Source: an uncultured Jannaschia sp.
Lineage (GTDB): Bacteria > Pseudomonadota > Alphaproteobacteria > Rhodobacterales > Rhodobacteraceae
Direction: 5' to 3'
Length of the DNA: 64,000 bases
Assembly: GCF_947494055.1 (NCBI RefSeq)
Contig: NZ_CANLTR010000009.1
Location: 1-64,000, forward strand
Of this stretch, positions 53,762 to 64,000 are shown one piece after another (positions within the stretch are counted from its first letter, which is position 1; every line of letters begins with the position of its first letter). Both the position numbers and the translations under genes were made by a program. A model generated the notes under the pieces. That model saw only the letters and a list, made by a program, of their open reading frames with translations, made no database searches and was not told the DNA's origin.

Positions 53762-54781
53762 TCAGCCCCAGCAGCGATCCTGCCCCTCGGCGACCGGGAT
53801 CGACGCGACGCCGTCGACCGGCGCGTCGGTGACGAGGTTCACGCCCGTATTGGTGAAGTCGAGCCCTTCGGACGTCTCCGGCATGGTGCCGTCCTCGACG
53901 TATTTCGCGATCGCCTCGATCCCGAGCGACGCCATGTCGAGTGGATATTGCTGCGACGTCGCGCCGATCACGCCCTCGGCGACGTTCTGCACGCCGGGGC
54001 AGCCGCCATCGACCGAGACGATGAGCACGTCGTCCTCGCGGCCGAGCGCGCGGATCGCCTCGTAGGCGCCGGCGGCGGCCGGCTCGTTGATCGTGTAGAC
54101 GACGTTGATCTCCGGATCCTGCAACAGCAGGTTCTCCATCGCCGTGCGGCCGCCTTCCTCGTTGCCCTGCGTGACCTCGTGGCCGACCACGCGCGAATCG
54201 TCCTCGTCGCCCCACATGCTGTCGTCGCCCAGGTCGATGCCGAAGCCTTCGAGGAAGCCCTGGTCGCGCAGCACGCCCACGGTCGGCTGACTCTCGTTCA
54301 GGTCGAGCATGGCGATCTTGGCGTTCTCCGGATCCTCCACCGTCGCCGCGGCCCAAGCACCGATCAGGCGGCCGGCCTCGAAATTGTCGGTGGCGAAGGT
54401 CGCGTCGGCGGCGTCGATCGGTTCCAGCGGCGTGTCGAGCGCGATGACGAGGATGCCCTGGTCGCGCGCGCGCTGCAGCGGCTCGACGATGGCGGCGGTG
54501 TCCGAGGCGGTGATCAGGATGCCCTTGGCGCCCGCGGCGATGCAGGTCTCGACCGCGTCCACCTGCGCCTCGTGGTCGCCGTCGACCTCGCCGGCATAGG
54601 ATTGCAGGTTCATGCCGAGTTCCTCGGCCTTCGCGGTCGCGCCTTCGCGCATCTTCACGAAGAACGGGTTGATGTCGGTCTTGGTGATCAGGCACGCGGT
54701 TGCGCCCTCGGCCGATTGGGCGAAGGCCGCACCGGTGGTGGCGAGAACGGCGAGAGCCGTTCCGGCGAGCAGTTTCTTCAT
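53762..54781 (-). CDS. frcB: Sugar ABC transporter, substrate-binding protein FrcB
   Basis: A 339-residue periplasmic protein with a signal peptide ending AAFAQS. The mature part matches Frc[43 protein letters not shown] and [16 protein letters not shown]. FrcB binds fructose, ribose and mannose in Sinorhizobium; the range here is inferred. GGGAGGAAC precedes the ATG. It is the promoter-proximal gene, divergent from the ROK regulator. Confidence 0.91.
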   Translation of the reverse strand: MKKLLAGTALAVLATTGAAFAQSAEGATACLITKTDINPFFVKMREGATAKAEELGMNLQSYAGEVDGDHEAQVDAVETCIAAGAKGILITASDTAAIVEPLQRARDQGILVIALDTPLEPIDAADATFATDNFEAGRLIGAWAAATVEDPENAKIAMLDLNESQPTVGVLRDQGFLEGFGIDLGDDSMWGDEDDSRVVGHEVTQGNEEGGRTAMENLLLQDPEINVVYTINEPAAAGAYEAIRALGREDDVLIVSVDGGCPGVQNVAEGVIGATSQQYPLDMASLGIEAIAKYVEDGTMPETSEGLDFTNTGVNLVTDAPVDGVASIPVAEGQDRCWG

Positions 54782-54861
54782 GATGTTCCTCCCGTCAGGT
54801 CCGCACCCTCCCGGCGCGGGATCGAGCGAAGGATATGCCGAACCGGGATCGTTCCGTCAAT

Positions 54862-54875
54862 AAGTAAACTCACTT
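54862..54875. promoter_or_regulatory. Candidate FrcR operator
   Basis: An AT-rich patch in the divergent frcB-frcR gap holds the inverted repeat AAGT-N6-ACTT flanked by TCAAT and GATTA. ROK repressors bind such AT-rich dyads next to divergent targets. The surrounding sequence is far less GC-rich than the window. Confidence 0.45.
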
Positions 54876-54931
54876 GATTAATTCGACCGATACGGCATCC
54901 TGCGCGTCGTGCGTCGCATCGGGGAGGAGAG

Positions 54932-56131
54932 ATGCCGGACGATTCCAGCGCGCCGCGTGCGTCGGCCGTACCGCGTGGCGCGACCGAGCGGGCATTCCTC
55001 TCCGTCGTGCAACGCCAGGGCCCGATCGCGGCCGGGGGGGTGGCGCGCAGCCTCGGCCTGTCGGCGCAGGCGGCGAGCGTGCTAAGCCGCGCGCTCGAGG
55101 CCGACGGGCTCATCCTGCGCGGCGCCCCGGTCCGGGGCCGCGTCGGCAAGCCGTCGATCCCGCTGACGCTCGCGCCGGACGGCCTGTTCTCGCTCGGCCT
55201 CCGGATTGGCCGGCGGCGGGCGGATCTCGTGCTGATGGATTTCGTCGGCGGCGTCCGTGGAACCGAGACGCTGTCCTATGCCTGGCCCACCCCGTCGGGC
55301 ATCGAGACCTTCGTGGGCGGGGCCGCTCCGCGTCTGACGGGCATGCTGGCGCAAGGGGCGCGGATCGCGGGGCTCGGCATCGCGGCGCCGTTCGAGCTGT
55401 GGAACTGGCTGGACCAGCTTGGCGCGCCGCGGGCGGAGATGGAGGTCTGGCGCGACGCCGACCTCGCCGCGCGGATGGCCGCGATCACCGGCCTGCCGGT
55501 CACCGAGGGCAACGACGCGACGCTCGCCTGCTGTGGCGAGCAGGTCTTCGGGCGGGGCAGGGAGCTGGCGAACTTCGCGTATTTCTTCGTCGGCGCCTTC
55601 GTCGGCGGTGGCATCGTGCTCGACGGCCGGCTGTTCGAGGGGGCCGACGGCAATGCCGGGGCCTTCGGCTCGCTGCCCGTCGAGCGGGAAGGGCGTCTCG
55701 GACACCAGCTCATCGACCACGCCTCGATCTACCTGCTGGAACGTCGTCTCGTGGAGGCCGGACGGATCGGGCGGAACGACGACCTCGCAGGAATGGACTG
55801 GACCGGCTTCAACGGGATCCTCGGCGATTGGCTCGACCGGACCGCCCGGCATCTGGCCTCCGCCGCGATCTCCGTCACCGCGGTGCTTGCCGTGCCGACG
55901 ATCGTCCTCGACGGCAGCTTCCCCCCGGAGATCCGCACGCGCCTCGCGGATCTGGTCGCGAAGCGCCTGCGCCGGATGGAGACGCGCGGCCTCACGCCGC
56001 CGGAGGTGATCGAAGGCAGTCTCGGCCGGATGGCCGGCGCGCTTGGCTCGGCCTACCAGCCCATCGTGCGCGGCTACCTCATGCCCGAGGCCGGCGCGCG
56101 CCCCGCGATCCAGCGCAGCGCCGCGCGGTAG
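54932..56131 (+). CDS. frcR: ROK family transcriptional regulator (FrcR-like)
   Basis: A 399-residue protein with an N-terminal winged helix ([26 protein letters not shown]) and a ROK sugar-kinase-like domain ([46 protein letters not shown]). The cysteine zinc motif of ROK kinases is absent, consistent with a regulator. GGGGAGGAGAG precedes the ATG. It is divergent from frcBCAK and likely represses it. Its last 58 bases overlap the convergent aroQ gene. Confidence 0.85.
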   Translation: MPDDSSAPRASAVPRGATERAFLSVVQRQGPIAAGGVARSLGLSAQAASVLSRALEADGLILRGAPVRGRVGKPSIPLTLAPDGLFSLGLRIGRRRADLVLMDFVGGVRGTETLSYAWPTPSGIETFVGGAAPRLTGMLAQGARIAGLGIAAPFELWNWLDQLGAPRAEMEVWRDADLAARMAAITGLPVTEGNDATLACCGEQVFGRGRELANFAYFFVGAFVGGGIVLDGRLFEGADGNAGAFGSLPVEREGRLGHQLIDHASIYLLERRLVEAGRIGRNDDLAGMDWTGFNGILGDWLDRTARHLASAAISVTAVLAVPTIVLDGSFPPEIRTRLADLVAKRLRRMETRGLTPPEVIEGSLGRMAGALGSAYQPIVRGYLMPEAGARPAIQRSAAR

Positions 56132-56514
56132 CCCTCGGTCCCGAGCCCGGCGATCACCGCGTCGGCCCGGGCGGACACATAGGAATGATGGCGGAACGCC
56201 TCCCGGCGGTGGATGTTGGAGATGTGCACCTCCACCACCGGCCCCTCGTAGGTATTGAGCGCGTCGAGGATGGCGATCGAGGTGTGGCTGTAGGCCCCGG
56301 GGTTGATGACGATGCCGTCCGCCGCGCCGCGCGCTTCCTGTATCCAGTCGACGAGCTGCCCTTCGTGGTTCGACTGCCGGAACGTGATCGCGGCGAGGTC
56401 GAGCGCCCGGCAGGACGCCTCGACATCGGCCAGCGTCTCGCGGCCGTAGATCTCCGGCTGCCGCTGCCCGAGCAGGTTCAGGTTCGGACCGTTGAGGATG
56501 GTGATCTCGGCCAT
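56074..56514 (-). CDS. aroQ: 3-dehydroquinate dehydratase, type II
   Basis: A 146-residue enzyme matching Aro[19 protein letters not shown] (catalytic Tyr in the lid), [28 protein letters not shown] (with the catalytic His region) and [19 protein letters not shown]. It dehydrates 3-dehydroquinate in the shikimate pathway and forms a dodecamer. It is alone on its strand after the glnBA terminator; its 3' end overlaps the regulator gene. Confidence 0.95.
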   Translation of the reverse strand: MAEITILNGPNLNLLGQRQPEIYGRETLADVEASCRALDLAAITFRQSNHEGQLVDWIQEARGAADGIVINPGAYSHTSIAILDALNTYEGPVVEVHISNIHRREAFRHHSYVSARADAVIAGLGTEGYRAALRWIAGRAPASGMR

Positions 56515-56652
56515 GCGTGCCTCCCGACGTCGCTCCCCGCCTAGCGCGCGGTCCGGCCTCGGACCAGCCCCGCCCCTACATCTTTGCTTCCAAAATATCC
56601 CCGCCGGAGGCTCCGACGTCCGCTCCGGGTGCCCGCCCTTGCGGAACGAAGA

Positions 56653-56672
56653 AGGGCGCCCGAAGGCGCCCT
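56653..56672 (-). terminator. Terminator after glnA
   Basis: On the minus strand AGGGCGCC-TTCG-GGCGCCCT, a perfect 8-base stem with a stable tetraloop, followed by TTCTTCG. It lies 20 bases after the glnA stop and separates glnBA from aroQ. Confidence 0.75.
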
Positions 56673-56691
56673 CCCTGCCGCGGAGCATGGC

Positions 56692-58098
56692 TCAGCAGCT
56701 GTAGTACATCTGGTATTCGATCGGATGCGGCGTGTGCTCGTAGGCATGCACCTCGCCCCATTTCAGCTCCGTGTAGCCCAGGATCTGGTCGCGGGTGAAC
56801 ACGTCGCCGGCCAGCAGGAACTCGTGGTCCTTCTCCAGCTCGTCGAGCGCCTCGCGCAGGGAGCCGCAGACCGTCGGAATCGAGGCCAGTTCCTCCGGCG
56901 GCAGGTCGTAGAGATCCTTGTCGGACGGGTCGCCCGGATGGATCTTGTTCTTGATCCCGTCGAGCCCGGCCATCAGCAGCGCCGCGAAGGCGAGGTAGGG
57001 GTTCGCTGACGGGTCGGGGAAGCGGGCCTCGACGCGCTTGGCCTTCGGGGATTCCGTCCACGGGATGCGGACGCAGCCGGAGCGGTTGCGCGCGGAATAG
57101 GCGCGCAGGACGGGCGCCTCGAAGCCCGGGATCAGGCGCTTGTAGCTGTTGGTCGCGGGGTTGGTGAAGGCGTTGAGCGCCTTGGCGTGCTTCAGGATGC
57201 CGCCGATGAAGTACAGCGCCTCCATCGACAGGTCGGCGTACTGGTCGCCCGCGAAGAGCGGCTTGCCGTCCTTCCAGATCGACATGTTGACGTGCATCCC
57301 GGTGCCGTTGTCGCCCGCGATGGGCTTCGGCATGAAGGTGGCCGACTTGCCGTAGGCGTGCGCCACGTTGTGGATCACGTACTTGTACTTCTGGATCTCG
57401 TCGGCCTGCTTGGTGAGCGTGCCGAAGATCAGGCCCAGCTCGTGCTGGCAGGAGGCGACCTCGTGGTGGTGCTTGTCGACCTTCATGCCGATACGCTTCA
57501 TCGTCGACAGCATCTCGGAACGGAGGTCCTGCGCCGCGTCGGTCGGGTTGACCGGGAAGTAGCCGCCCTTGACGCCGGGCCGGTGGCCCATGTTGCCCAT
57601 CTCGTATTCGGTGCCGGTGTTCCAGGATGCGTCGGCCGCATCCACCTCGAAGCCCACCTTGTTCATGCTGTTGGAGAACCGGACGTCGTCGAACAGGAAG
57701 AACTCGGCCTCGGGGCCGAAGAAGGCGCTGTCGCCGATGCCGGACGCCTTGAGGTAGGCCTCGGCCTTTTCGGCGGTCGCGCGCGGATCGCGGTCGTAGG
57801 CCTCGCCGGTATCGGGCTCGGAGACGGAGCAATGCACGCAGAGCGTCTTCTCGGCGTAGAACGGATCGATGTAGCAGCTTTCCGTGTCGGGCATCAGCTT
57901 CATGTCGGACTGATCGATCGACTTCCAGCCGGCGATCGACGAGCCGTCGAACATGAAGCCTTCCTCGAGGAAGTCCTCGTCGACCTGATCGGCCATCACC
58001 GTCACGTGCTGCAGCTTGCCGCGCGGATCGGTGAAGCGGATGTCGACATATTCGACCTCCTCGTCCTTCATCAGCTTGAGAACGTCGCTGTTGCTCAT
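56692..58098 (-). CDS. glnA: Glutamine synthetase, type I
   Basis: A 468-residue GSI, the normal length. Motifs include [27 protein letters not shown], the metal site [10 protein letters not shown] and the ATP/glutamate loop near NRSGCVRIP. The adenylylation site is Tyr397 in KDLYDLPPE. It makes glutamine from glutamate, ammonia and ATP, and is controlled by GlnE adenylylation and PII. It lies 37 bases after glnB on the same strand. Confidence 0.97.
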   Translation of the reverse strand: MSNSDVLKLMKDEEVEYVDIRFTDPRGKLQHVTVMADQVDEDFLEEGFMFDGSSIAGWKSIDQSDMKLMPDTESCYIDPFYAEKTLCVHCSVSEPDTGEAYDRDPRATAEKAEAYLKASGIGDSAFFGPEAEFFLFDDVRFSNSMNKVGFEVDAADASWNTGTEYEMGNMGHRPGVKGGYFPVNPTDAAQDLRSEMLSTMKRIGMKVDKHHHEVASCQHELGLIFGTLTKQADEIQKYKYVIHNVAHAYGKSATFMPKPIAGDNGTGMHVNMSIWKDGKPLFAGDQYADLSMEALYFIGGILKHAKALNAFTNPATNSYKRLIPGFEAPVLRAYSARNRSGCVRIPWTESPKAKRVEARFPDPSANPYLAFAALLMAGLDGIKNKIHPGDPSDKDLYDLPPEELASIPTVCGSLREALDELEKDHEFLLAGDVFTRDQILGYTELKWGEVHAYEHTPHPIEYQMYYSC

Positions 58099-58135
58099 GG
58101 TATTCCCCTCGTATTCCCTATCGTAAGATTTGCGG

Positions 58136-60165
<2,030 letters not shown>

Positions 60166-60207
60166 GTCTTTCTGTCGTCGCGGCGCGGTGCTAGGAGCGG
60201 CGACGGA

Positions 60208-60292
60208 GCGGGTGTGGCGGAACTGGTAGACGCACCAGATTTAGGTTCTGGCGCCGCGAGGCGTGGGGGTTCGAGTCCCTTCACCCGCACCA
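60208..60292 (+). tRNA. tRNA-Leu (anticodon UAG)
   Basis: An 85-base class II tRNA. Acceptor stem GCGGGTG pairs with CACCCGC, anticodon arm CCAGA-TTTAGGT-TCTGG gives anticodon TAG, a variable arm (GCCGCGAGGCG) follows and the T arm contains GGTTCGAGTCC. CCA (60290-60292) is encoded. It reads CUA codons. Confidence 0.97.
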
Positions 60293-60323
60293 ATCCCGGC
60301 CCCCGGCCGGAGAGGGAGGGGGC

Positions 60324-61517
60324 ATGCGGGACGAACTCATCGACATCTTCGCGGCCGGGTTGCGCCGGGCCGATCCGGGCCCGGCCGTAACGGAGGCGTT
60401 GTCCGAAGCAGCTGCGCCCAGCGTGATCGTCGCGCTCGGCAAGGCCTCCGTTGCGATGGCCCGCGCCGCTTACGACCGGTTCCCCGGCACACCCTGCCTC
60501 GTCGTCACCAACGCGGAGAATGCAAGCGATCTGCCGAACGCGCGTGTCATGGTCGGCGAGCACCCCGTGCCCGGCCCCGGTTCCGCCGCGGCAGGGGAGG
60601 CCGCACTGGCGCAGGTCGCGGAACTCGGGGTCGAGGACCGTGTGCTCGCGCTGATCTCGGGTGGAGCCTCGGCCCTCGCGGTGGCACCGGTCGAGGGGGT
60701 GACGCTCGCCGACAAGGCCGCGGTGTCGCGCCTGCTGCTCGCCTCCGGGCTCGACATCACCGCGATGAACCTCGTGCGCCAGAATCTGAGCCGTCTGAAG
60801 GGCGGCGGGCTCGCACGGGCAGCGGCGCCTGCGACGGTCGAGACGCTGATCCTGTCGGACGTGGTGGGCGACGACCTTTCCGTGATCGCGTCCGGCCCGA
60901 CCGTGCCGCCGGCCGGGGGGCCGGGAGCGGCGCGTGCCCTGCTCGAGGCGGAAGGCCTGTGGGACAAGGTGCCCGCAAGCTGCCGGGCGGCGCTCGCGCG
61001 GCCGGGGCCGGATGCGACACCGCAGGGACCTGTCCGGCTCGTCGGGTCGAACCGGCTCTCGGCGGAGGCGATGCTGGCCGCAGCGCCCGGTGCCAAGCTC
61101 GAGGAGGCGCCCCTGACGGGCGATGTGCGCGAGGCGGCCGAGCGCGTCGCTGCGGCGGCACGTCGCGGCGTGGGGATGACGCTCTGGGGCGGGGAGACGA
61201 CGGTGCGGCTGCGCGGGCAGGGGCGGGGCGGGCGGAATCAGGAGCTGGCGCTGCGCGTGGCGCTCGCGCTGCGCGATCTCGACCGGCCCTGGGCGTTCCT
61301 GTCGGGCGGCACGGACGGGCGCGACGGGCCGACCGATGCGGCGGGTGGGCTGGTCGACGACGGCACGCTAGGGCGAATCGCGGCGGCGGGGCTCGACGCG
61401 GAGGCGCTGCTGGCCGAGAACGACAGCTATCCCGCGCTCGGGGCGGCGGGGGACCTGCTGATGACCGGCGGGACGGGGACGAACGTGGCGGATTTGCAGA
61501 TTCTGAGGGTCGGGTGA
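60324..61517 (+). CDS. gckA: Glycerate 2-kinase (GckA/TtuD, MOFRL type)
   Basis: A 397-residue class II glycerate kinase: an N-terminal DUF4147 domain (VIVALGKASVAMARAAYD, LISGGASALAVAP, LSDVVGDDLSVIASGPT) and a C-terminal MOFRL domain (LWGGETTVRLRGQGRGGRNQ, LSGGTDGRDGPTDAAGG). It phosphorylates D-glycerate to 2-phosphoglycerate, linking glycolate, tartrate or serine-cycle carbon to glycolysis. GGGAGGG precedes the ATG. It is followed by a TGATG-coupled DUF1499 gene. Confidence 0.93.
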   Translation: MRDELIDIFAAGLRRADPGPAVTEALSEAAAPSVIVALGKASVAMARAAYDRFPGTPCLVVTNAENASDLPNARVMVGEHPVPGPGSAAAGEAALAQVAELGVEDRVLALISGGASALAVAPVEGVTLADKAAVSRLLLASGLDITAMNLVRQNLSRLKGGGLARAAAPATVETLILSDVVGDDLSVIASGPTVPPAGGPGAARALLEAEGLWDKVPASCRAALARPGPDATPQGPVRLVGSNRLSAEAMLAAAPGAKLEEAPLTGDVREAAERVAAAARRGVGMTLWGGETTVRLRGQGRGGRNQELALRVALALRDLDRPWAFLSGGTDGRDGPTDAAGGLVDDGTLGRIAAAGLDAEALLAENDSYPALGAAGDLLMTGGTGTNVADLQILRVG

Positions 61518-61972
61518 TGCGGACGTTCGCCCTCGTCGCTCTGGCGCTTCTGCTAGCGGGGATCGCCTATGTCCGACTTGCGCCGATGCGGACGTCGGAC
61601 TGGCACGTCGCGCCGGATGCCGACCGACGGACGGGAAAGCCGAACGACTACCTCGTCGCCGAAGACGGGGACCGGGCTGCGGTGCTGCGGCCGGAGGCGC
61701 CGGCCGACCTCCTTTCGAAGATCGACCTGATCGCCCTGTCGGAGCCGCGCACGATCCGTCTGGCCGGGACGCCGCATGACCGCTTCGCCACCTATGTCCA
61801 GCGCTCCCTGCTGATGGGCTACCCGGACGCGATCTCGGTCCGGGCGGAACCGGAGGGCACGGGCAGCCGACTCACGATCTGGAGCCGGTCGCGCTTCGGG
61901 CACGGCGATCTGGGCGTGAACCGCAAGCGTGTCGAGCGCTGGCTGGAGAAGCTCGACGATCCGGAGATGTAG
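61517..61972 (+). CDS. DUF1499 family membrane-anchored protein
   Basis: A 151-residue protein with one N-terminal membrane segment (FALVALALLLAGIAYVRLA) and a soluble DUF1499 domain (DRFATYVQRSLLMGYPDAISVRA, RLTIWSRSRFGHGDLGVNRKRVERWL). Its start overlaps the gckA stop as TGATG, so it is co-translated with the glycerate kinase. Function unknown. It converges on the ssrA gene. Confidence 0.85.
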   Translation: MRTFALVALALLLAGIAYVRLAPMRTSDWHVAPDADRRTGKPNDYLVAEDGDRAAVLRPEAPADLLSKIDLIALSEPRTIRLAGTPHDRFATYVQRSLLMGYPDAISVRAEPEGTGSRLTIWSRSRFGHGDLGVNRKRVERWLEKLDDPEM

Positions 61973-61979
61973 GGAAGTG

Positions 61980-62290
61980 CAGGCTTCTGTTGCCAGGTGC
62001 CTGCGAACCCCGCCTTACGCCGCTAAGCGCAAGGACTTAACTTTTCGATAGTTCCGGTCGCTTACGCGGCCATTGCCATCGGAGCACGGTTGTTATTGGC
62101 AACTGTACATTTTGAACCGATAACGGTGGTATCTCACCGGGCAAAAGCTAACCCCTTTAGACGTCCGTCGATCCTGTTTCGACCCCATGCTCCGCCAATA
62201 ACGGAAGGTTGGTGGAGTCGCCGGGTACCGCCCCCGGGTCCGAACCGCGTATTACGAGCGCGTTTATCGCCATAGTCTTCCGAAGAAGAC
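61980..62290 (-). ncRNA. ssrA: tmRNA, circularly permuted two-piece form
   Basis: Read leftward, the acceptor piece comes first and ends in CGACTCCACCA (3' CCA at 62212-62210) after a T-arm GGTTCGGACC. A short spacer follows, and the coding piece starts GGAGCATGGGGTCGAAACAG near 62193. This order is the permuted arrangement of alphaproteobacteria. The tag reading frame lies at 62100-62062 and encodes ANNNRAPMAMAA then TAA, close to known alphaproteobacterial tags ending in ALAA or MAA. GGAG of the coding piece pairs with CTCC of the acceptor piece. Outer ends are approximate. tmRNA with SmpB rescues stalled ribosomes. Confidence 0.93.
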
Positions 62291-62432
62291 GATCTGAAGA
62301 TAGACGAGGCGGGGCAGCGTTTCAACCCTTTCGGGCGGGCCGCTCGACCTCGCAATGTCGCTCGGTATCCATCGTCCTTCTCCCGTCCCTGCAGACAGAT
62401 GCGAAGTGTCGCGAATGTCGCAGAGGCCCGCA

Positions 62433-62457
62433 GGAACCCGGGCCGATCGCCCGGGTT
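62433..62457 (+). promoter_or_regulatory. Candidate EcfG promoter of the DUF4142 gene
   Basis: GGAAC (62433-62437), 17 bases, GTT (62455-62457). The predicted leader to ATG 62493 is about 28 bases. The spacer contains the dyad CCCGGG-N6-CCCGGG. DUF4142 proteins are frequent general stress targets. Confidence 0.65.
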
Positions 62458-62492
62458 TGGCCGCACCCCGTCTGCAAATGGAGGAACACACG

Positions 62493-62978
62493 ATGTTGAG
62501 ACGACAGATGCTCGGTGCCGGCGCCGCCCTCGCGGTTGCGCCGCTGATGATCTCCCGCGCCGTCGCGCAGGATCTCGCACCCGCAAAGCAGCCGATGATC
62601 GCGCTCGGAACCTATTCCAAGCTGACGAGCCAGGTCGCGCAGGAGCGTTCGGGTGCGACCCCGGTCCAGACCTTCGCCGGACTGGAGGTTGCCGAGCAGA
62701 ACGCCATTGCCGAAGCCTTCGGGGCCGCTGATTCGCCGCCTTTGCTGACGCAGGAGCAGAGCGACAAGCTAGAGTTGCTGCGCGCCGCCGACGACGCGTC
62801 CTTCGACATGATGTATGTCGATGGGCAGATCGAAGCGCACGAGCAGGGCCTTGCCATTGCTCAGGACTATTCCACGTCGGGCGATGACCCGATGGCGCAG
62901 GGCGCGGCAATGATCGCTGTGCCCAGCATCGAGACGCATCTGGTGATGCTGCGCAGCATCCGCGCTTCGATGGCCTGA
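62493..62978 (+). CDS. DUF4142 exported ferritin-like protein
   Basis: A 161-residue protein with a signal peptide (LRRQMLGAGAALAVAPLM, cut near RAVAQ) and helices typical of DUF4142 (FAGLEVAEQNAIAEAFG, SFDMMYVDGQIEAHEQGL), with a conserved D-x-E-H pattern like ferritin-like folds. Many are induced by stress in rhizobia and sphingomonads. GGAGGAAC precedes the ATG. It follows a candidate EcfG promoter and is divergent from ssrA. Confidence 0.85.
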   Translation: MLRRQMLGAGAALAVAPLMISRAVAQDLAPAKQPMIALGTYSKLTSQVAQERSGATPVQTFAGLEVAEQNAIAEAFGAADSPPLLTQEQSDKLELLRAADDASFDMMYVDGQIEAHEQGLAIAQDYSTSGDDPMAQGAAMIAVPSIETHLVMLRSIRASMA

Positions 62979-62986
62979 TCCCGGCC

Positions 62987-63011
62987 GGGCCGCCGGTCGT
63001 TCCGGCGGCCC
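62987..63011. terminator. Bidirectional terminator between DUF4142 and transporter gene
   Basis: GGGCCGCCGG pairs perfectly with CCGGCGGCCC (10 bases) around loop TCGTT, between two convergent stops. T-runs are short, but the stem is very stable. Confidence 0.65.
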
Positions 63012-63021
63012 TCCCGCGGGG

Positions 63022-64000
63022 TCAGAACCCCGCCTTGATCCGCTCGAACGCCTCCGCCTGCCGTTGGCGGAGTTGCCCGTCCATTGGCAGCTGCGCGAGG
63101 ACCGGCGCGTCGATCTGGCCCAGCCCGGACGCTTCCAGCGCCGCCTCCCCCTGATCCTGCATCGCCACTTCGTTGGATTGGCCGAAGCCCGATGCGAGAA
63201 GCGGCTCGGTCGCGGAGGGGTCGAGCATCGCGTTCATGTAGTCGTAGGCCAGATCCTCGTCGCTGTCTGATTGCGCCATGTTGACGTAGCCGCAGAGCCA
63301 GAGCGACGAGCCTTCCTCGGCCTCGCGCTGGAAGCCGATCGGGAAGCCCTCGTCGGACATCGTCGGCAGCGTTTCGTTCCAGGCCCAGGAGATCAGGACC
63401 TCGCCCGAGGAGAGAAGCTGCGCCAGTTCCGCCGGGTCGGTCCAGTAGGTGCGCAGGTTCGGATGCACCTGCCGCAGCCAGTCACTTGCCGCCTCGAACT
63501 CCGCGTCGGTGACGTTCGACCAATCGGTGACGCCGGTGGCGAGATAGGCGAGCGCATAGGCGTCGTCGACGTTGTCAGGCAGTGTCATTCGGCCCTGGTA
63601 GGCGGGGTTCAGGAACACGTCGAGCGAGGCCACGTCCTCCGCGGGCACCTCCTCGGTGTTGTAAGCGATGGCGGTGGAGCCGTAATCGGTCGGGACGAAA
63701 TAGACCTCCTCGCCCGCGCCGACCGCCTCGCCGGTCAGGTCGCGGTTGAGGTTCTCCCAGTTCGGGATGCGCGACAGGTCCCACGGCTCGACGAGGCCGG
63801 ATTCCTCGAACTTGGTGACGGAGCCCGCGCAGATATGCGTGACGTCGGCACGGAAGCCGGAGGAGAGCTTCTGGAACGCCTCCTCCTCGTCGCCGAAGAA
63901 GGCGAAGTCGGGGCTTGCACCGTGTTCCTCGATATAGGCGGCATGGAACTCCGGATCCTCGAAGCCGGCATAGTCGAACACGGTCATCTGAGCGGCGGCG
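63022..64000 (-). CDS. ABC transporter substrate-binding protein, polyamine type (5' end outside window)
   Basis: At least 326 residues of a periplasmic binding protein of the spermidine/putrescine (PotD/PotF) group. The visible N-terminus reads AAAQMTVFDYAGF, i.e. the end of a signal peptide and the start of the mature protein, so most of the coding region is present. Landmarks are FFGDEEEAFQKLSSGF, YFVPTDYGSTAIAYNTEEV, ISWAWNETLPTMSDEGF and SLWLCGYVNMAQ. Asp and Trp residues for amine binding are plausible. The ATPase and permease genes should lie beyond position 64000. The ligand is inferred only. Confidence 0.85.
   Translation of the reverse strand, partial: AAAQMTVFDYAGFEDPEFHAAYIEEHGASPDFAFFGDEEEAFQKLSSGFRADVTHICAGSVTKFEESGLVEPWDLSRIPNWENLNRDLTGEAVGAGEEVYFVPTDYGSTAIAYNTEEVPAEDVASLDVFLNPAYQGRMTLPDNVDDAYALAYLATGVTDWSNVTDAEFEAASDWLRQVHPNLRTYWTDPAELAQLLSSGEVLISWAWNETLPTMSDEGFPIGFQREAEEGSSLWLCGYVNMAQSDSDEDLAYDYMNAMLDPSATEPLLASGFGQSNEVAMQDQGEAALEASGLGQIDAPVLAQLPMDGQLRQRQAEAFERIKAGF

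Noticed and set aside
62134-62910. Long leftward open frame across ssrA and the DUF4142 gene
   Set aside because: It runs through the tmRNA and antisense to a real gene; its sequence is Arg/Pro-rich shadow coding.

Overview
The window comes from the chromosome of a high-GC alphaproteobacterium, most likely of the order Rhodobacterales. The evidence is a complete alphaproteobacterial general stress response locus (nepR-ecfG-kinase divergent from phyR), a circularly permuted two-piece tmRNA gene, an opgC-opgG-opgH glucan operon, TRAP and sugar ABC transporters of types usual in roseobacters, and a hemP/imelysin/di-heme iron cluster. Almost all genes are strongly GC-rich at third codon positions. 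Gene neighbours often overlap by 1-4 bases (ATGA, GTGA, TGATG), so operons are compact.

Layout. 1-147: tail of an IS transposase. 491-5328: osmoregulated periplasmic glucan operon behind a candidate EcfG promoter. 5330-10218: four leftward genes (esterase, EEP nuclease, phospholipase D-like protein, AI-2E family permease) with a long non-coding gap. 10219-11338: no convincing gene. 11339-15038: iron(III)-type ABC transporter whose fused permease is frameshifted and whose ATPase gene points the opposite way. 15290-22242: TRAP transporter, amidase, a 54-residue membrane protein, a GntR/FCD regulator and mannonate dehydratase, probably for hexuronate use. 22250-24157: Kup potassium transporter. 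24366-31328: iron cluster (hemP, hypothetical, imelysin; di-heme oxidoreductase, second imelysin, DUF1513), interrupted by a hypothetical gene, dps and a DUF1289 gene. 31511-32822: small thiol/redox genes. 32849-37853: decayed chemotaxis-type cheB and cheB-cheR-HWE kinase genes with an intact kinase reading frame and a single-domain response regulator. 37935-44373: xylulokinase and xylose ABC transporter. 44441-47701: selenium pair selD (fused to an FAD domain) and mnmH. 47779-51191: general stress response locus. 51220-56131: fructose-type frcBCAK with its ROK regulator. 56074-58474: aroQ, glnA, glnB. 58600-62978: nnr, tRNA-Leu, glycerate kinase, DUF1499, ssrA and a DUF4142 gene. 63022-64000: start of a polyamine-type transporter operon, cut by the window edge.

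How it fits together. Sequences matching the EcfG promoter form (GGAAC, 17 bases, GTT) lie in the phyR/nepR divergent gap on both strands, and before opgC, dps and the DUF4142 gene. This suggests that the stress regulon encoded at 48-51 kb controls glucan synthesis and DNA/iron protection elsewhere in the window. Three unrelated transporters (TRAP, xyl, frc) have strong hairpins just after the binding-protein gene, a likely common device for making excess binding protein. Catabolic genes point to pentose, hexuronate and fructose/ribose-type sugars plus glycerate.
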